Shown here: in pieces, positions 16,146 through 26,109 of the stretch
How positions within the stretch are numbered: the stretch's first letter is position 1
Layout of the letters: each line of letters opens with the position of its first letter
NCBI GenBank assembly: GCA_044867645.1
Contig: JBIOVI010000067.1
Span: 1 to 49,272 of the forward strand
Length of the DNA stretch: 49,272 nucleotides
Source of the DNA: VRUE01 sp044867645
GTDB taxonomy: Bacteria; Actinomycetota; Thermoleophilia; Solirubrobacterales; 70-9
Direction: 5' to 3'
The notes under the pieces: generated by a model
Told to the model about the DNA's origin: nothing
Database searches by the model: none
What the model saw: the letters and a program-made list of their open reading frames with translations, nothing else
Made by a program: the position numbers and the translations under genes

Positions 16146-16209
16146 GTCAGGCCGGGACCTGACGCCAGTTCTTCACAGGGTGGAGAGCCCGATGGAGCTC
16201 TCCCATCCC
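16146..16209 (+). promoter_or_regulatory. Structured 5' leader
   Basis: Two hairpins fill the leader of the small membrane protein: GTCAGG/CCTGAC (16146-16163), then GGGTGGAGAGC paired with GCTCTCCCATCCC (16178-16209). A GGAAAGG ribosome site follows at once. I do not recognise a known riboswitch class. Confidence 0.4.
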
Positions 16210-16220
16210 GGAAAGGATGA

Positions 16221-16640
16221 ATGGAGGACGAGACTGGCTCGCTCACCTGGACGAAGCTGGGAGTGGTGTGCCTGGTCTGCGGCCTCCTTCTGGCGACGGC
16301 GGCTGCCTTTTCAGCGGCGAACTCGACCTTCTTCCTGATCGATGCCAGCGCCTGCATCGCGCTTGCCCTCGCCTTCTTCGTCGTCGCTTTGAGGGCGAAC
16401 GCGCCCCAGCCTCAGTTGCCGAACCGCGGCGCGAGGACCGGCTGGGGGGTCAACCTTCTCTTGGTCATGGTCGTGCTCTCGGCCTCTTCCCCGCTGGTCA
16501 AAACCGGGCTCGAAACCGCCGCACAAGGCTCGGTCGCTACTCCCCCCGTTCCGCCGATCATCAACAAGGTCACCTGCCCCTTGACCGTGCCGAACGGCAA
16601 GACCTGCAAGCACGGCGAGTGCGCCGGAAGGCACCGTTGA
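16221..16640 (+). CDS. Small membrane protein, unknown function
   Basis: A 139-residue protein that I do not recognise. Three hydrophobic segments are visible at about residues 11-33, 38-58 and 75-92, so it is probably an inner-membrane protein. The C-terminal part contains a short Cys-containing tail (VTCPLTVPNGKTCKHGECAG) with three cysteines that could bind a metal or form a disulphide outside the membrane. The ATG at 16221 follows GGAAAGG. An overlapping frame from 16217 is also open but gives a hydrophilic, arginine-rich product and is a shadow. The gene stands alone behind a promoter with operator-like palindromes and a folded leader, so it appears to be regulated. Confidence 0.6.
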   Translation: MEDETGSLTWTKLGVVCLVCGLLLATAAAFSAANSTFFLIDASACIALALAFFVVALRANAPQPQLPNRGARTGWGVNLLLVMVVLSASSPLVKTGLETAAQGSVATPPVPPIINKVTCPLTVPNGKTCKHGECAGRHR

Positions 16641-16645
16641 GATGA

Positions 16646-16686
16646 CTCAGCCGCGGTTGGAGAGCGACTAACGCGAGGCGGCTGAG
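16646..16686. terminator. Inverted repeat between convergent genes
   Basis: CTCAGCCGC at 16646-16654 and GCGGCTGAG at 16678-16686 form a perfect 9-bp stem around the end of the SDR gene, whose last codons contribute the right arm. It may end both convergent transcripts. There is no U-tract. Confidence 0.5.
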
Positions 16687-17543
16687 ACCGCGGCGGCGCC
16701 CTGATCGTCGGCTTCCGCCTCGACCGCCCGCACGGTCTCGATCATCCGCTCGTCGCTCTCCATGCGGCGATCGAGCAGTGGGTTGAGGATGCCGCGAAAA
16801 GCGGAGATATAGCGCCACCACTTCGGGGCGAAAATCCGCGGCGCTCGTTCTTCGATCCCGCGGAGGACGGCCGCGGCGGCCTCGTCGGGTTGAATCCGCT
16901 TCAGCAGCCAAGCCGGGACGTTTTCCCGCATGCGGTCCGAGTGCGGCCGGTCGAAGCCGTCCTGGACCAGCCTGGTGTCGACCCAGCCGAAATAGGCGAC
17001 GCTGGCGCTCGCGCCGAGCGGCGTCAGCTCTACCCGCAGCCCGCGGCCCAGCGACTCGACTCCGGCCTTGGCAACCGCGTAAGGGCTGTTGAGGACCCCG
17101 TTGGCGAAGGAGTAAACCGAGCCGGTTACGACGATGTGGCCCTTGCGCTCGACGATCTGCGGCAGCGCCGCCCGCACCGTGCGCCAGACGCCGAGCAGGT
17201 CGACCTCGAAGACGCGCTCCCACTCCTCGGTGCCGATCCCGCGCACGGTCGCCATCATGGTCTGGGCGATGCCGGCGTTGGCGACGGCGACGTCGAGGCC
17301 GCCGAAGCGCTCGACCGTCTCCGCCACCGCCTGCATGATCGCGGCGTGGTCGGTGACGTCGGCGCCGATCCCGATCGCCCGCGGGCCGATTCGCTCGGCT
17401 GCCTCGCGGGCCTCGTCGGCGTTGAGGTCGACGACTGCCACCGAGGCTCCGCGGAGGTGCATCTGGCGCGCCGTCTCGAAGCCGATTCCGCGCGCGGCGC
17501 CGGTCACCAGCGCCACCTTTCCGTTCAGGTCGTAGGCCGGCAT
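16668..17543 (-). CDS. Short-chain dehydrogenase/reductase
   Basis: NAD(P)-dependent classical short-chain dehydrogenase of 291 residues. The cofactor motif TGAARGIG is at residues 14-21, NAG at 89-91, and the catalytic triad is S142, Y155 and K159 (TGSVYSFANGVLNSPYAVAK). D39 after the second beta strand (VVDLNADEA) suggests NAD(H) preference. The C-terminal extension from about residue 200 (RIFAPKWWRYISAFRGILNP) is typical of SDRs acting on large hydrophobic substrates such as steroids or long-chain acyl compounds, but the substrate is unknown. The gene is divergent from ileS. A TAGGCT -10 box lies nine bases before its ATG, so the transcript is probably leaderless. Confidence 0.88.
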   Translation of the reverse strand: MPAYDLNGKVALVTGAARGIGFETARQMHLRGASVAVVDLNADEAREAAERIGPRAIGIGADVTDHAAIMQAVAETVERFGGLDVAVANAGIAQTMMATVRGIGTEEWERVFEVDLLGVWRTVRAALPQIVERKGHIVVTGSVYSFANGVLNSPYAVAKAGVESLGRGLRVELTPLGASASVAYFGWVDTRLVQDGFDRPHSDRMRENVPAWLLKRIQPDEAAAAVLRGIEERAPRIFAPKWWRYISAFRGILNPLLDRRMESDERMIETVRAVEAEADDQGAAAVSAASR

Positions 17544-17552
17544 GCGGCTCGC

Positions 17553-17572
17553 AGCCTACCCACTCCTAGAAT
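17553..17572. promoter_or_regulatory. Divergent leaderless promoters, SDR and ileS
   Basis: TAGGCT on the minus strand (17558-17553) is nine bases before the SDR start. TAGAAT on the plus strand (17567-17572) is nine bases before the ileS ATG. The whole intergenic space is only 38 bases. Confidence 0.5.
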
Positions 17573-17581
17573 CACCTGCTC

Positions 17582-20765
<3,184 letters not shown>

Positions 20766-20782
<17 letters not shown>

Positions 20783-20815
20783 GCACCCATAGGGACCTTC
20801 GATCACCGGCACGTC
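20766..20815. terminator. Conserved-loop hairpin between ileS and tautomerase gene
   Basis: GACGTGCCGGTGAT (20766-20779) and ATCACCGGCACGTC (20802-20815) form a perfect 14-bp stem. It contains the stop codons of both convergent genes. In the ileS sense the top reads GAGCACCCATAGGGACC, sharing 16 identical bases with the hairpin at 10747-10794 in the matching orientation. No U-tract follows. Confidence 0.8.
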
Positions 20816-20993
20816 AGTCCGACTCGGGCTCGCCGATGATGAAGTCGGTTTTCGAGGAGTCGGAGAACTTCACCCAGCAGTGCTCGGGGGCGGCGCCGGC
20901 CACCTCGACCAGCGCCGCTTCGATCCGCTTCGCGATCTCCGCCTTCTGCTCGTCGGTCCTGCCTTCGAACCAGTGGATGTGGACGAACGGCAT
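20814..20993 (-). CDS. 4-oxalocrotonate tautomerase family protein
   Basis: A very short gene of 59 codons whose product begins MPFVHIHWFEGRTDEQKAEI, the standard opening of the 4-oxalocrotonate tautomerase family. The N-terminal proline exposed after removal of Met is the catalytic base in this family, which tautomerises 2-hydroxymuconate-type compounds in aromatic degradation; many members have other or unknown substrates. The usual later arginine/Phe pattern is replaced here by APEHCWVKFSDSSKTDF, so the exact substrate is open. Full length for the family is about 60-65 residues, so it is complete. It starts 30 bases after the thioredoxin stop and is likely co-transcribed. Its stop lies inside the hairpin shared with ileS. 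Confidence 0.85.
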   Translation of the reverse strand: MPFVHIHWFEGRTDEQKAEIAKRIEAALVEVAGAAPEHCWVKFSDSSKTDFIIGEPESD

Positions 20994-21023
20994 TGGTCGT
21001 CTGCTGTTGGCCTGAACCGTGCC

Positions 21024-21350
21024 CTAGGCGAGCGCCGGCTCCAGCTCGGCCTCGAGACGGCGCTTCGGCATCGCCCCGACGACTTTCTTGGCGATCGCAC
21101 CGTCCTTGAAGAGGAGCAGGGTCGGGATCGAGAGGACTTCGTACTCGGACGCGGTCTGCTGGTTCTCGTCGACGTTGAGGCTGAGGATCGTCAGGTCCTC
21201 ACGCTCGGCGTCGATCTCCTCGAGGACCGGATGGACGACGCGGCAGGGACCGCACCAGGGGGCCCAGAAGTCGACGAGCACGGGGCCATCCGCCTCGAGG
21301 ACGTCGGACTTGAAAGTGGCGTCGGTCACGTCGGTGAGCTTGCCGGTCAC
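21024..21350 (-). CDS. trxA: Thioredoxin
   Basis: Cytoplasmic thioredoxin of 108 residues with the active site WCGPC (W32, C33, C36) and the conserved cis-proline region SIPTLLLFKDG. It reduces protein disulphides using thioredoxin reductase, which is not in this window. The start is a GTG at 21350 (the next in-frame codons read TGKLTDVTDATF), matching the usual N-terminal length of the family. It is followed by the short tautomerase gene on the same strand, and a gap of 42 bases separates it from the upstream mannosyltransferase gene, so all three may share one transcript. Confidence 0.95.
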   Translation of the reverse strand: MTGKLTDVTDATFKSDVLEADGPVLVDFWAPWCGPCRVVHPVLEEIDAEREDLTILSLNVDENQQTASEYEVLSIPTLLLFKDGAIAKKVVGAMPKRRLEAELEPALA

Positions 21351-21392
21351 TGGTATCGGTCTCCCAAGAGTCGAGGTTCAGAGCTCAATACT

Positions 21393-22169
21393 TCAGAAAG
21401 TATAGCGACGGTCTGAGGCGGTGGCGCGCCTCCGTTTCCCATCCCTGTCCCCCAAGCGTAGAAGAGGCACCCGCCAGATGGCCTCGAAGACGATCGAGCG
21501 GTCCATCTTCGACGCTCCTACCCGCCGGTCGCGAAAGACGATTGGCACCTCGGTCACCTTGAAGCCTCCTTGGATCGCCCTGTAGGTCAGCTCGACCTGG
21601 AACGCGTAGCCGCGCGAGCGAACCGTGTCGAGGTCGATCGCCTCCAAGACCTCGCGGCGAAAGCATTTGAAGCCGCCGGTTAGGTCGTGGACGCCGACGC
21701 CCAGCACGCGCCGTGCGTAGCCGCTGCCGCCACGGCTGATCGCCCGCCGCAGCGCACCCCAGTCGCCGACCCCACCGCCGGGCACGTAGCGGGAGCCGAC
21801 CACGAGGTCGGCCCGTCTGGTCTCCTCGAGCAGCCGTGGAAGGTAGGCCGGATCGTGGGAGAAGTCGGCGTCCATCTCGATGACCAGCCCGGCACCGCCC
21901 GTGAGGGCGTGGCGAAAGCCGGCGATGTAGGCGGGCCCCAGGCCCTCCTTGCGTTGCCGGTGCAGGACCTCGACCCGCTCCTCCGCGGCCGCCAGCCGGT
22001 CGGCGATCCCGCCGGTGCCGTCGGGCGAGTTGTCGTCGACGATCAGGACCCGCGCGGACGCCGGCAGCTTCTCCAGGGACGCGGCGACTATGGGCCCGAT
22101 GTTCTCGGCCTCGTTGAAGGTGGGGAGGATCAGCCAGGCGGGGCCGCGCTCGGTCTCGGGAGCAGGCAT
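21393..22169 (-). CDS. Dolichol/polyprenol-phosphate mannosyltransferase-like GT2
   Basis: Family 2 glycosyltransferase of 258 residues resembling polyprenol-monophosphomannose synthase (DPM1/Ppm1 catalytic domain). It would transfer mannose from GDP-mannose to a polyprenyl phosphate at the inner face of the membrane. Visible motifs are ILPTFNEAENI at 14-24, VDDNSPDGTG at 44-53, the metal-binding D100/D102 (EMDADFSHDP), and the family-typical GSRYVPGGGVGDW and HDLTGGFKCF. There are no clear membrane segments, as in Ppm1 catalytic subunits. The open frame extends upstream to 22265, but the ATG at 22169 lies eight bases after a TAGGAT box and gives the expected N terminus. It is divergent from polX, with only 25 bases between starts. 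Confidence 0.88.
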   Translation of the reverse strand: MPAPETERGPAWLILPTFNEAENIGPIVAASLEKLPASARVLIVDDNSPDGTGGIADRLAAAEERVEVLHRQRKEGLGPAYIAGFRHALTGGAGLVIEMDADFSHDPAYLPRLLEETRRADLVVGSRYVPGGGVGDWGALRRAISRGGSGYARRVLGVGVHDLTGGFKCFRREVLEAIDLDTVRSRGYAFQVELTYRAIQGGFKVTEVPIVFRDRRVGASKMDRSIVFEAIWRVPLLRLGDRDGKRRRATASDRRYTF

Positions 22170-22177
22170 GCGCGGCG

Positions 22178-22187
22178 ATCCTAGACT
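22178..22187. promoter_or_regulatory. Face-to-face -10 boxes sharing a CTAG core
   Basis: TAGGAT on the minus strand (22183-22178) lies eight bases before the mannosyltransferase ATG. TAGACT on the plus strand (22182-22187) lies seven bases before the polX GTG. They share bases 22182-22183, so the two divergent leaderless promoters cannot both be occupied at once. Confidence 0.55.
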
Positions 22188-22194
22188 TCCCATC

Positions 22195-23907
22195 GTGACC
22201 AACGCCGAGATCGCCGCCGCACTCGAGGAGCTGGGCGTGCTGTACGAGCTCGATGGCGCCGTCAAATACCGGGTGCTCGCCTATTCGGCCGCCGCCAAGG
22301 CGATTCGCGAAAGTCCCGTCTCTGTTGCTGAGCTGGCCGCGGCTGGGCGGGCGACGGAGATCCCCGGGGTCGGCAAGACGCTGGCGGAAAAGATCGACGC
22401 CCTGCTGGAGACGGGCGACATCCCCGCCGCGGTGAAGTTGAAGGCGAAGTTCCCGCCGACGCTGATCGAGGTGACCCGGGTCGGCGGCGTCGGGGCGAAG
22501 ACCGCGCGGCTGCTCTTCGAGGAGCTCGGGGTCACCTCGCTGGAGGATCTGAAGGCCGCGGCTGAGGCGGAAAAAGTACGCGACGTAAAGGGCCTCGGAC
22601 CGAAGGCGGAGGAAAACGTGCTGGCGGCGCTGGAGCGGTTGGGCGAGCCCGGCGAGGGACCCGGCCGCGTATTGCTATCGGCGGTGCGGCCGATAGCCGA
22701 GGAGCTGGCTGCGTCGCTGCGTGAGCACCCGGCGGCGGACCGGGTCGAGGTGGCGGGATCCGCCCGGCGCTGGGCCGAGACCTGCAAGGACATCGATCTG
22801 ATCGCCACCGCGGAGGAGCCCGCCGCGCTCGCCGAGCACCTCGCTGCCCACGAGCTGATTGCCGCCGCTGGAAATCCCGGTCCCAATGGCGTTCGGGGGC
22901 AGACCCACAACGGGATCTCGGTCGACCTGAGGATCGTCCCGCCGGATGCGTTCGGCAACCTGCTCCAGCACTTCACCGGCTCCCAGGCCCACAACGTCCA
23001 ACTGCGCGAAGAGGCGGTGGGGCGCGGTCTTTCTGTCTCCGAGCATGGGATCGCGGAGACCGAGAGCGGCAAGGTGACCCGCTGCGCCAGCGAGGAGGAG
23101 GTATACGAACGGCTTGGCTACGCCTACATCGAGCCGGAGCTGCGCGAGGGGAGGGGCGAGCTGAGGGCGGCGCGGGAAGGCGAGCTGCCGGAGCTGGTCA
23201 CGATCGAGGACATCCGTGGGGACCTTCACTCGCACACGACCCTCTCCGATGGCCGCAACACGCTGGAGGAGATGGCAGACGCTGGGCGCAAGCGCGGCTA
23301 CGCCTACATGGCGATCACCGATCACTCGGCCAGTCACGGCTTCGGCGACCACGTCACCGCCGAGCGGCTGTGGGAGCGGGTCGAGGAGGTGCGTGCGTGG
23401 AACAAGGGCAAGCGCGGCTTCCGCCTTCTTGCCGGCTCCGAGGTCAACATCGGCCTCGACGGCTCGCTCGACTACCCCGACGACCTGCTCGGCGCGCTCG
23501 ACTGGGTGGTGGCCAGCGTCCACACCTCGTTCTCGATCTCCGAAGCGGCGATGACCGAGCGCGTCTTGGCCGCGATAGAGAATCCCCATGTCGATTGCAT
23601 CGGGCATCTGACCGGCCGCCTGATCGGCCGCCGCGAGCCGTACGGGATCGACGTCGAGGCGGTGGTCGAGGCGGCTGCGCGCGCCGGCACGATGCTCGAG
23701 ATCAACGGCAACCCGAACCGTCGCGACCTGTCCGAGCATCACGCTCGGATCGCGGTCGAAGCCGATGCGACGATCGTCCTCAATACCGACGCCCACGGCG
23801 TCGACACCCTCGGCAACATGGCTTACGCGGTGGCCACCGCCCGTCGCGCCTGGCTAACCGCCGCCGACATAGCCAACACTCGTCCTTGGCGCGAGCTCGA
23901 GCATTAG
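22195..23907 (+). CDS. polX: PolX-type DNA polymerase/3'-5' exonuclease with PHP domain
   Basis: Bacterial family X DNA polymerase of 570 residues, thought to act in base-excision or gap repair. The N-terminal helix-hairpin-helix regions (GVGKTLAEKI at about 55-64, then RVGGVGAKTA) bind DNA. The polymerase palm follows, with GSARRWAETCKDIDLI carrying the paired aspartates and SVDLRIV the third. The C-terminal PHP domain (DLHSHTTLSDG, ITDHSASHGFGDH, EVNIG, HTSFS, NTDAHG) supplies the metal-dependent nuclease. All metal-ligand motifs look intact. The start is a GTG at 22195, directly after a -10 box; the longer open frame reads back through the opposite gene and is not coding. The stop overlaps the stop of the convergent membrane-protein gene (TTAG). 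Confidence 0.93.
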   Translation: MTNAEIAAALEELGVLYELDGAVKYRVLAYSAAAKAIRESPVSVAELAAAGRATEIPGVGKTLAEKIDALLETGDIPAAVKLKAKFPPTLIEVTRVGGVGAKTARLLFEELGVTSLEDLKAAAEAEKVRDVKGLGPKAEENVLAALERLGEPGEGPGRVLLSAVRPIAEELAASLREHPAADRVEVAGSARRWAETCKDIDLIATAEEPAALAEHLAAHELIAAAGNPGPNGVRGQTHNGISVDLRIVPPDAFGNLLQHFTGSQAHNVQLREEAVGRGLSVSEHGIAETESGKVTRCASEEEVYERLGYAYIEPELREGRGELRAAREGELPELVTIEDIRGDLHSHTTLSDGRNTLEEMADAGRKRGYAYMAITDHSASHGFGDHVTAERLWERVEEVRAWNKGKRGFRLLAGSEVNIGLDGSLDYPDDLLGALDWVVASVHTSFSISEAAMTERVLAAIENPHVDCIGHLTGRLIGRREPYGIDVEAVVEAAARAGTMLEINGNPNRRDLSEHHARIAVEADATIVLNTDAHGVDTLGNMAYAVATARRAWLTAADIANTRPWRELEH

Positions 23908-24416
23908 GCATGAAGACGGTCGCTGCGCAACCCCGGCGAGCGGACGAGCTCGATTGGGCGCAGGGCGGAGCTGGGTACGACGTAGAACTTGACCCCGTCG
24001 CGATGCTCGATGCCGAGCACGGCAGCCTCACGAGTGCGCATTGCCAGGGCGACCAGGAGGGCGTAACCGGCACCGATCGCCGCCACGCCGGGATAGATGA
24101 CGCCGAGGACGCCGGCTGCAAGTGCGGTCAGGCCGATCGGCCAGAGGCGTCCGGCGGCGATCCGGGCCGGGGACTCGTCGGGAAGCGAGGTTGCGGTGCG
24201 AGCCCGAACGAGGGCGTCGCGAACGCCCTCGGCGGCGCGAGCCGGACGGCCGAGGTAGAGGCCGAGGACGAGTGAGATCAGCCACCAGGTGGCGGCGACC
24301 AAGACGGTGGTCGTATCGCCGTCGCGGCCGGCGGCAAGCGCGGTGATTGCCCCCAGCGCGGTCGCCTCGGCGCCGGTGAGGAAGACGGTGACTCGCAGCA
24401 GTTCGGTGTAGGGCAT
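23904..24416 (-). CDS. Membrane protein, unknown function
   Basis: A 170-residue membrane protein that I do not recognise. Hydrophobic segments are visible at about residues 6-28, 36-56, 90-106 and 110-126, followed by a polar C-terminal part with a YVVPSSALRP stretch. The start ATG at 24416 has a GGAG ribosome site that overlaps the stop region of the trehalose-phosphatase gene nine bases upstream, so the two are probably one operon. The stop codon TAA is read from the complement of the same TTAG that holds the polX stop, an end-to-end overlap of two convergent genes without a hairpin. Confidence 0.65.
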   Translation of the reverse strand: MPYTELLRVTVFLTGAEATALGAITALAAGRDGDTTTVLVAATWWLISLVLGLYLGRPARAAEGVRDALVRARTATSLPDESPARIAAGRLWPIGLTALAAGVLGVIYPGVAAIGAGYALLVALAMRTREAAVLGIEHRDGVKFYVVPSSALRPIELVRSPGLRSDRLHA

Positions 24417-24425
24417 TGTCTGGCT

Positions 24426-25247
24426 CTACTCCGCAAGAGCCTCGAGCAGGTCCAGCCATCCCGCCGGGCCATCGACTTGAACGTCGGATGCCTGCGCAAG
24501 CTCCGGCGGCGCCTCGTCGGAGAGGACACCGACGCATACCGCCGTTTCCAGCTCGCCGTCCTCTCGCAATTCCCGCAGGCGGCGGAAGGCGTCGAGATCG
24601 GTGCGATCGTCACCGGCGTAGACGGCCGCCGTGATCTCGTCGGGGGCAAGCAGGGCCGCTACCGCGGCATCCTTGCCACCGCCAGCGGCCGGCCGCAGCT
24701 CCAGCACCTTGCGCCCCCAGCGCCGCTCGAGCCCGGCGTGCTCCGCGTCCGCTGCGATCTCTTGGGCCCGCGCTTCGGCAGCCCGACCGTCTTCGGCGCC
24801 ACGCCAGTGCAGCGCCTGGATCGGCCCCTTGTCCTCCAGTCGCAGCCCGGCCTCAGAGAGGACCGCGTCGTCTTGCCGGGAGAGAAAGTCGGCGGCGTCG
24901 CGCTCGCGACCTTCGAGCGATGGGTCCAAGCGGGGGAACTCGTCTCCCGGCAGCAACAGCTCCAGGCCGTGGTTGCCCGCGTAGGCGATGCCCCCGACGC
25001 CGACCAGTCTTTTCGCCTCCTCGGCGCGGCGGCCGGAGACGCAGCCGACCAGGCGATAGCGCCGACTCAACTCCTTCAACAGCGCGGTGGCTCGGCTCGG
25101 GACCGCCGCCTGCTCGGGGCGCTCGACGATCGGGGCGAGCGTCCCGTCGACATCGGTCAGGAGCGCGGCGCGATCGGGTTGGGCTCTCAGCTGCGCCAGC
25201 GGCCCGAGCCCCGCTTCGCGCTCCCCTCTGCCGGATTCGGGAGACAC
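24426..25247 (-). CDS. otsB: Trehalose-6-phosphate phosphatase
   Basis: HAD-superfamily phosphatase of 273 residues matching trehalose-phosphatase, which converts trehalose 6-phosphate to trehalose in the cytoplasm. The nucleophile motif DVDGTLAPI starts at D32 with the acid/base D34, followed by VSGRRAEE, GNHGLE, the family's GKDAAV lysine region and the metal motif GDDRTDLDAF. The partner synthase OtsA is not in the window. The start is the GTG at 25247; upstream it faces the TauE/SafE gene across an 18-base gap. A TACTAA sequence five bases before the GTG overlaps the -10 of the opposite gene. Trehalose is a common compatible solute and lipid precursor in actinobacteria. Confidence 0.9.
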   Translation of the reverse strand: MSPESGRGEREAGLGPLAQLRAQPDRAALLTDVDGTLAPIVERPEQAAVPSRATALLKELSRRYRLVGCVSGRRAEEAKRLVGVGGIAYAGNHGLELLLPGDEFPRLDPSLEGRERDAADFLSRQDDAVLSEAGLRLEDKGPIQALHWRGAEDGRAAEARAQEIAADAEHAGLERRWGRKVLELRPAAGGGKDAAVAALLAPDEITAAVYAGDDRTDLDAFRRLRELREDGELETAVCVGVLSDEAPPELAQASDVQVDGPAGWLDLLEALAE

Positions 25248-25252
25248 GGGAC

Positions 25253-25259
25253 TTAGTAT
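25253..25259. promoter_or_regulatory. Overlapping divergent -10 region, otsB and TauE
   Basis: TAGTAT on the plus strand (25254-25259) is six bases before the ATG at 25266. On the minus strand the overlapping TACTAA (25258-25253) is five bases before the otsB GTG. The minus-strand box lacks the final T and is weaker. Confidence 0.4.
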
Positions 25260-25265
25260 CGCGCG

Positions 25266-25631
25266 ATGCCTTCCGAGCGCACTTTGAAGTTGGCCGCGAT
25301 CGGCACCCTGGCTGGCATCTTCAGTGGCCTCTTCGGTGTCGGGGGCGGCACCGTGATCGTGCCCCTATTGATCTTCTGGTTCGGCTACGGCGAGCGGCTC
25401 GCGACCGGCACCAGCCTGGGAGCGATTGTCCTGGTCGGGCTGCTCGGCACGATCGCCCAAGGCGGCATCTACGGCAACGTCCACGTCGGCACCGGTCTGC
25501 TGCTCTCGATCCCGGCGATCGGAGGTGTCGTGATCGGCACCGCGATCCAGCAGCGAATTCCGCAGCGCGCCGTTTCCCTGCTCTTCGCGGCTCTGCTCGT
25601 CGCCATCTCGATCGAGCTGATCGTCAAGTGA
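25266..25631 (+). CDS. TauE/SafE (TSUP) transporter, N-terminal half
   Basis: A 121-residue membrane protein equal to one half of a TauE/SafE-type exporter. TauE/SafE proteins carry sulfite, sulfoacetate or related anions and normally have two homologous halves of about 120 residues in one chain. This half has the family motif GLFGVGGGTVIVPLLIF at about residues 21-37, followed by TSLGAIVLVG and three further hydrophobic segments. It ends with a TGA. The next half begins 12 bases later in the same reading frame, so only the TGA and four codons separate the two. It may be a true half-gene acting as a heterodimer, or a full-length gene interrupted by one stop. A GAGG overlapping the stop could let ribosomes restart. 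Confidence 0.8.
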   Translation: MPSERTLKLAAIGTLAGIFSGLFGVGGGTVIVPLLIFWFGYGERLATGTSLGAIVLVGLLGTIAQGGIYGNVHVGTGLLLSIPAIGGVVIGTAIQQRIPQRAVSLLFAALLVAISIELIVK

Positions 25632-25643
25632 GGCGGGCTACGG

Positions 25644-26048
25644 ATGGATGAGCTCTTCGCGGCGCTGATCGCCGTCGCCGGCGGTCTCGCTGGCGGCCTG
25701 GTCGGAGTCGGTGGCGGAGTGCTGTTTGTGCCGGCGCTGACGATCTTCCTCGGTCTCACCCAGGTCGAGGGCGAGTCGACCTCGCTGCTGATGATCGTCA
25801 TCGTCGCTCTGGTCGGCGCGGCGCGGCAAAATGCTTACGGCAACTTCAACCTTCGTGACGCGATCGTGATCGGTGTCCTCTCGCCGCTCGGTGTCCTGAT
25901 CGGCGTTGTCGTCGCCAACGAGCTCCCCCAGCGCGCACTCGAACTTTCCTTCGCCGCGCTGGCTCTCTACATCGCCTACGGGCTCGTCCGCCGCGCCTAT
26001 CGGCCCACGCCTGACCAAGCCGGGAAGAAACGCGGCACGGCCGAATAG
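25644..26048 (+). CDS. TauE/SafE (TSUP) transporter, C-terminal half
   Basis: A 134-residue membrane protein carrying the second half-repeat of a TauE/SafE-type transporter. The motif GLVGVGGGVLFVPALTIF is at about residues 18-35, followed by STSLLMIVIVALVGA and two or three more hydrophobic segments, then a basic tail. It starts 12 bases after the first half, in the same frame, with a GAGG ribosome-like site at the upstream stop. Together the halves (121 + 5 + 134 codons) equal the normal 250-270-residue transporter. Both halves keep every conserved glycine I can see, which argues against an old pseudogene. The transported ion is not evident. Confidence 0.8.
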   Translation: MDELFAALIAVAGGLAGGLVGVGGGVLFVPALTIFLGLTQVEGESTSLLMIVIVALVGAARQNAYGNFNLRDAIVIGVLSPLGVLIGVVVANELPQRALELSFAALALYIAYGLVRRAYRPTPDQAGKKRGTAE

Positions 26049-26096
26049 CAGCGCAATTCAGTCGACTAAAAACGCCGAGCAACGCCGAGCATGGTC

Positions 26097-26102
26097 TACG
26101 CT
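26097..26102 (+). promoter_or_regulatory. -10 box of the PAC2 gene
   Basis: TACGCT lies seven bases before a GTG at 26110, supporting that start. Just upstream AACGCCGAGC is repeated twice in tandem (26071-26090). Confidence 0.45.
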
Positions 26103-26109
26103 CAAACGA

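Noticed and set aside
16217..16645. Alternative 142-codon frame overlapping the small membrane protein
   Set aside because: Its product is hydrophilic and arginine-rich without any pattern, while the frame from 16221 gives three hydrophobic segments behind a ribosome site.
23904..23907. Overlapping stop codons of polX and the convergent membrane gene
   Set aside because: TTAG overlaps of this kind arise easily in compact genomes, and no hairpin or other signal goes with it.
26071..26090. Tandem AACGCCGAGC repeat before the PAC2 gene
   Set aside because: Only two copies of ten bases; too short to call an operator or a repeat element.
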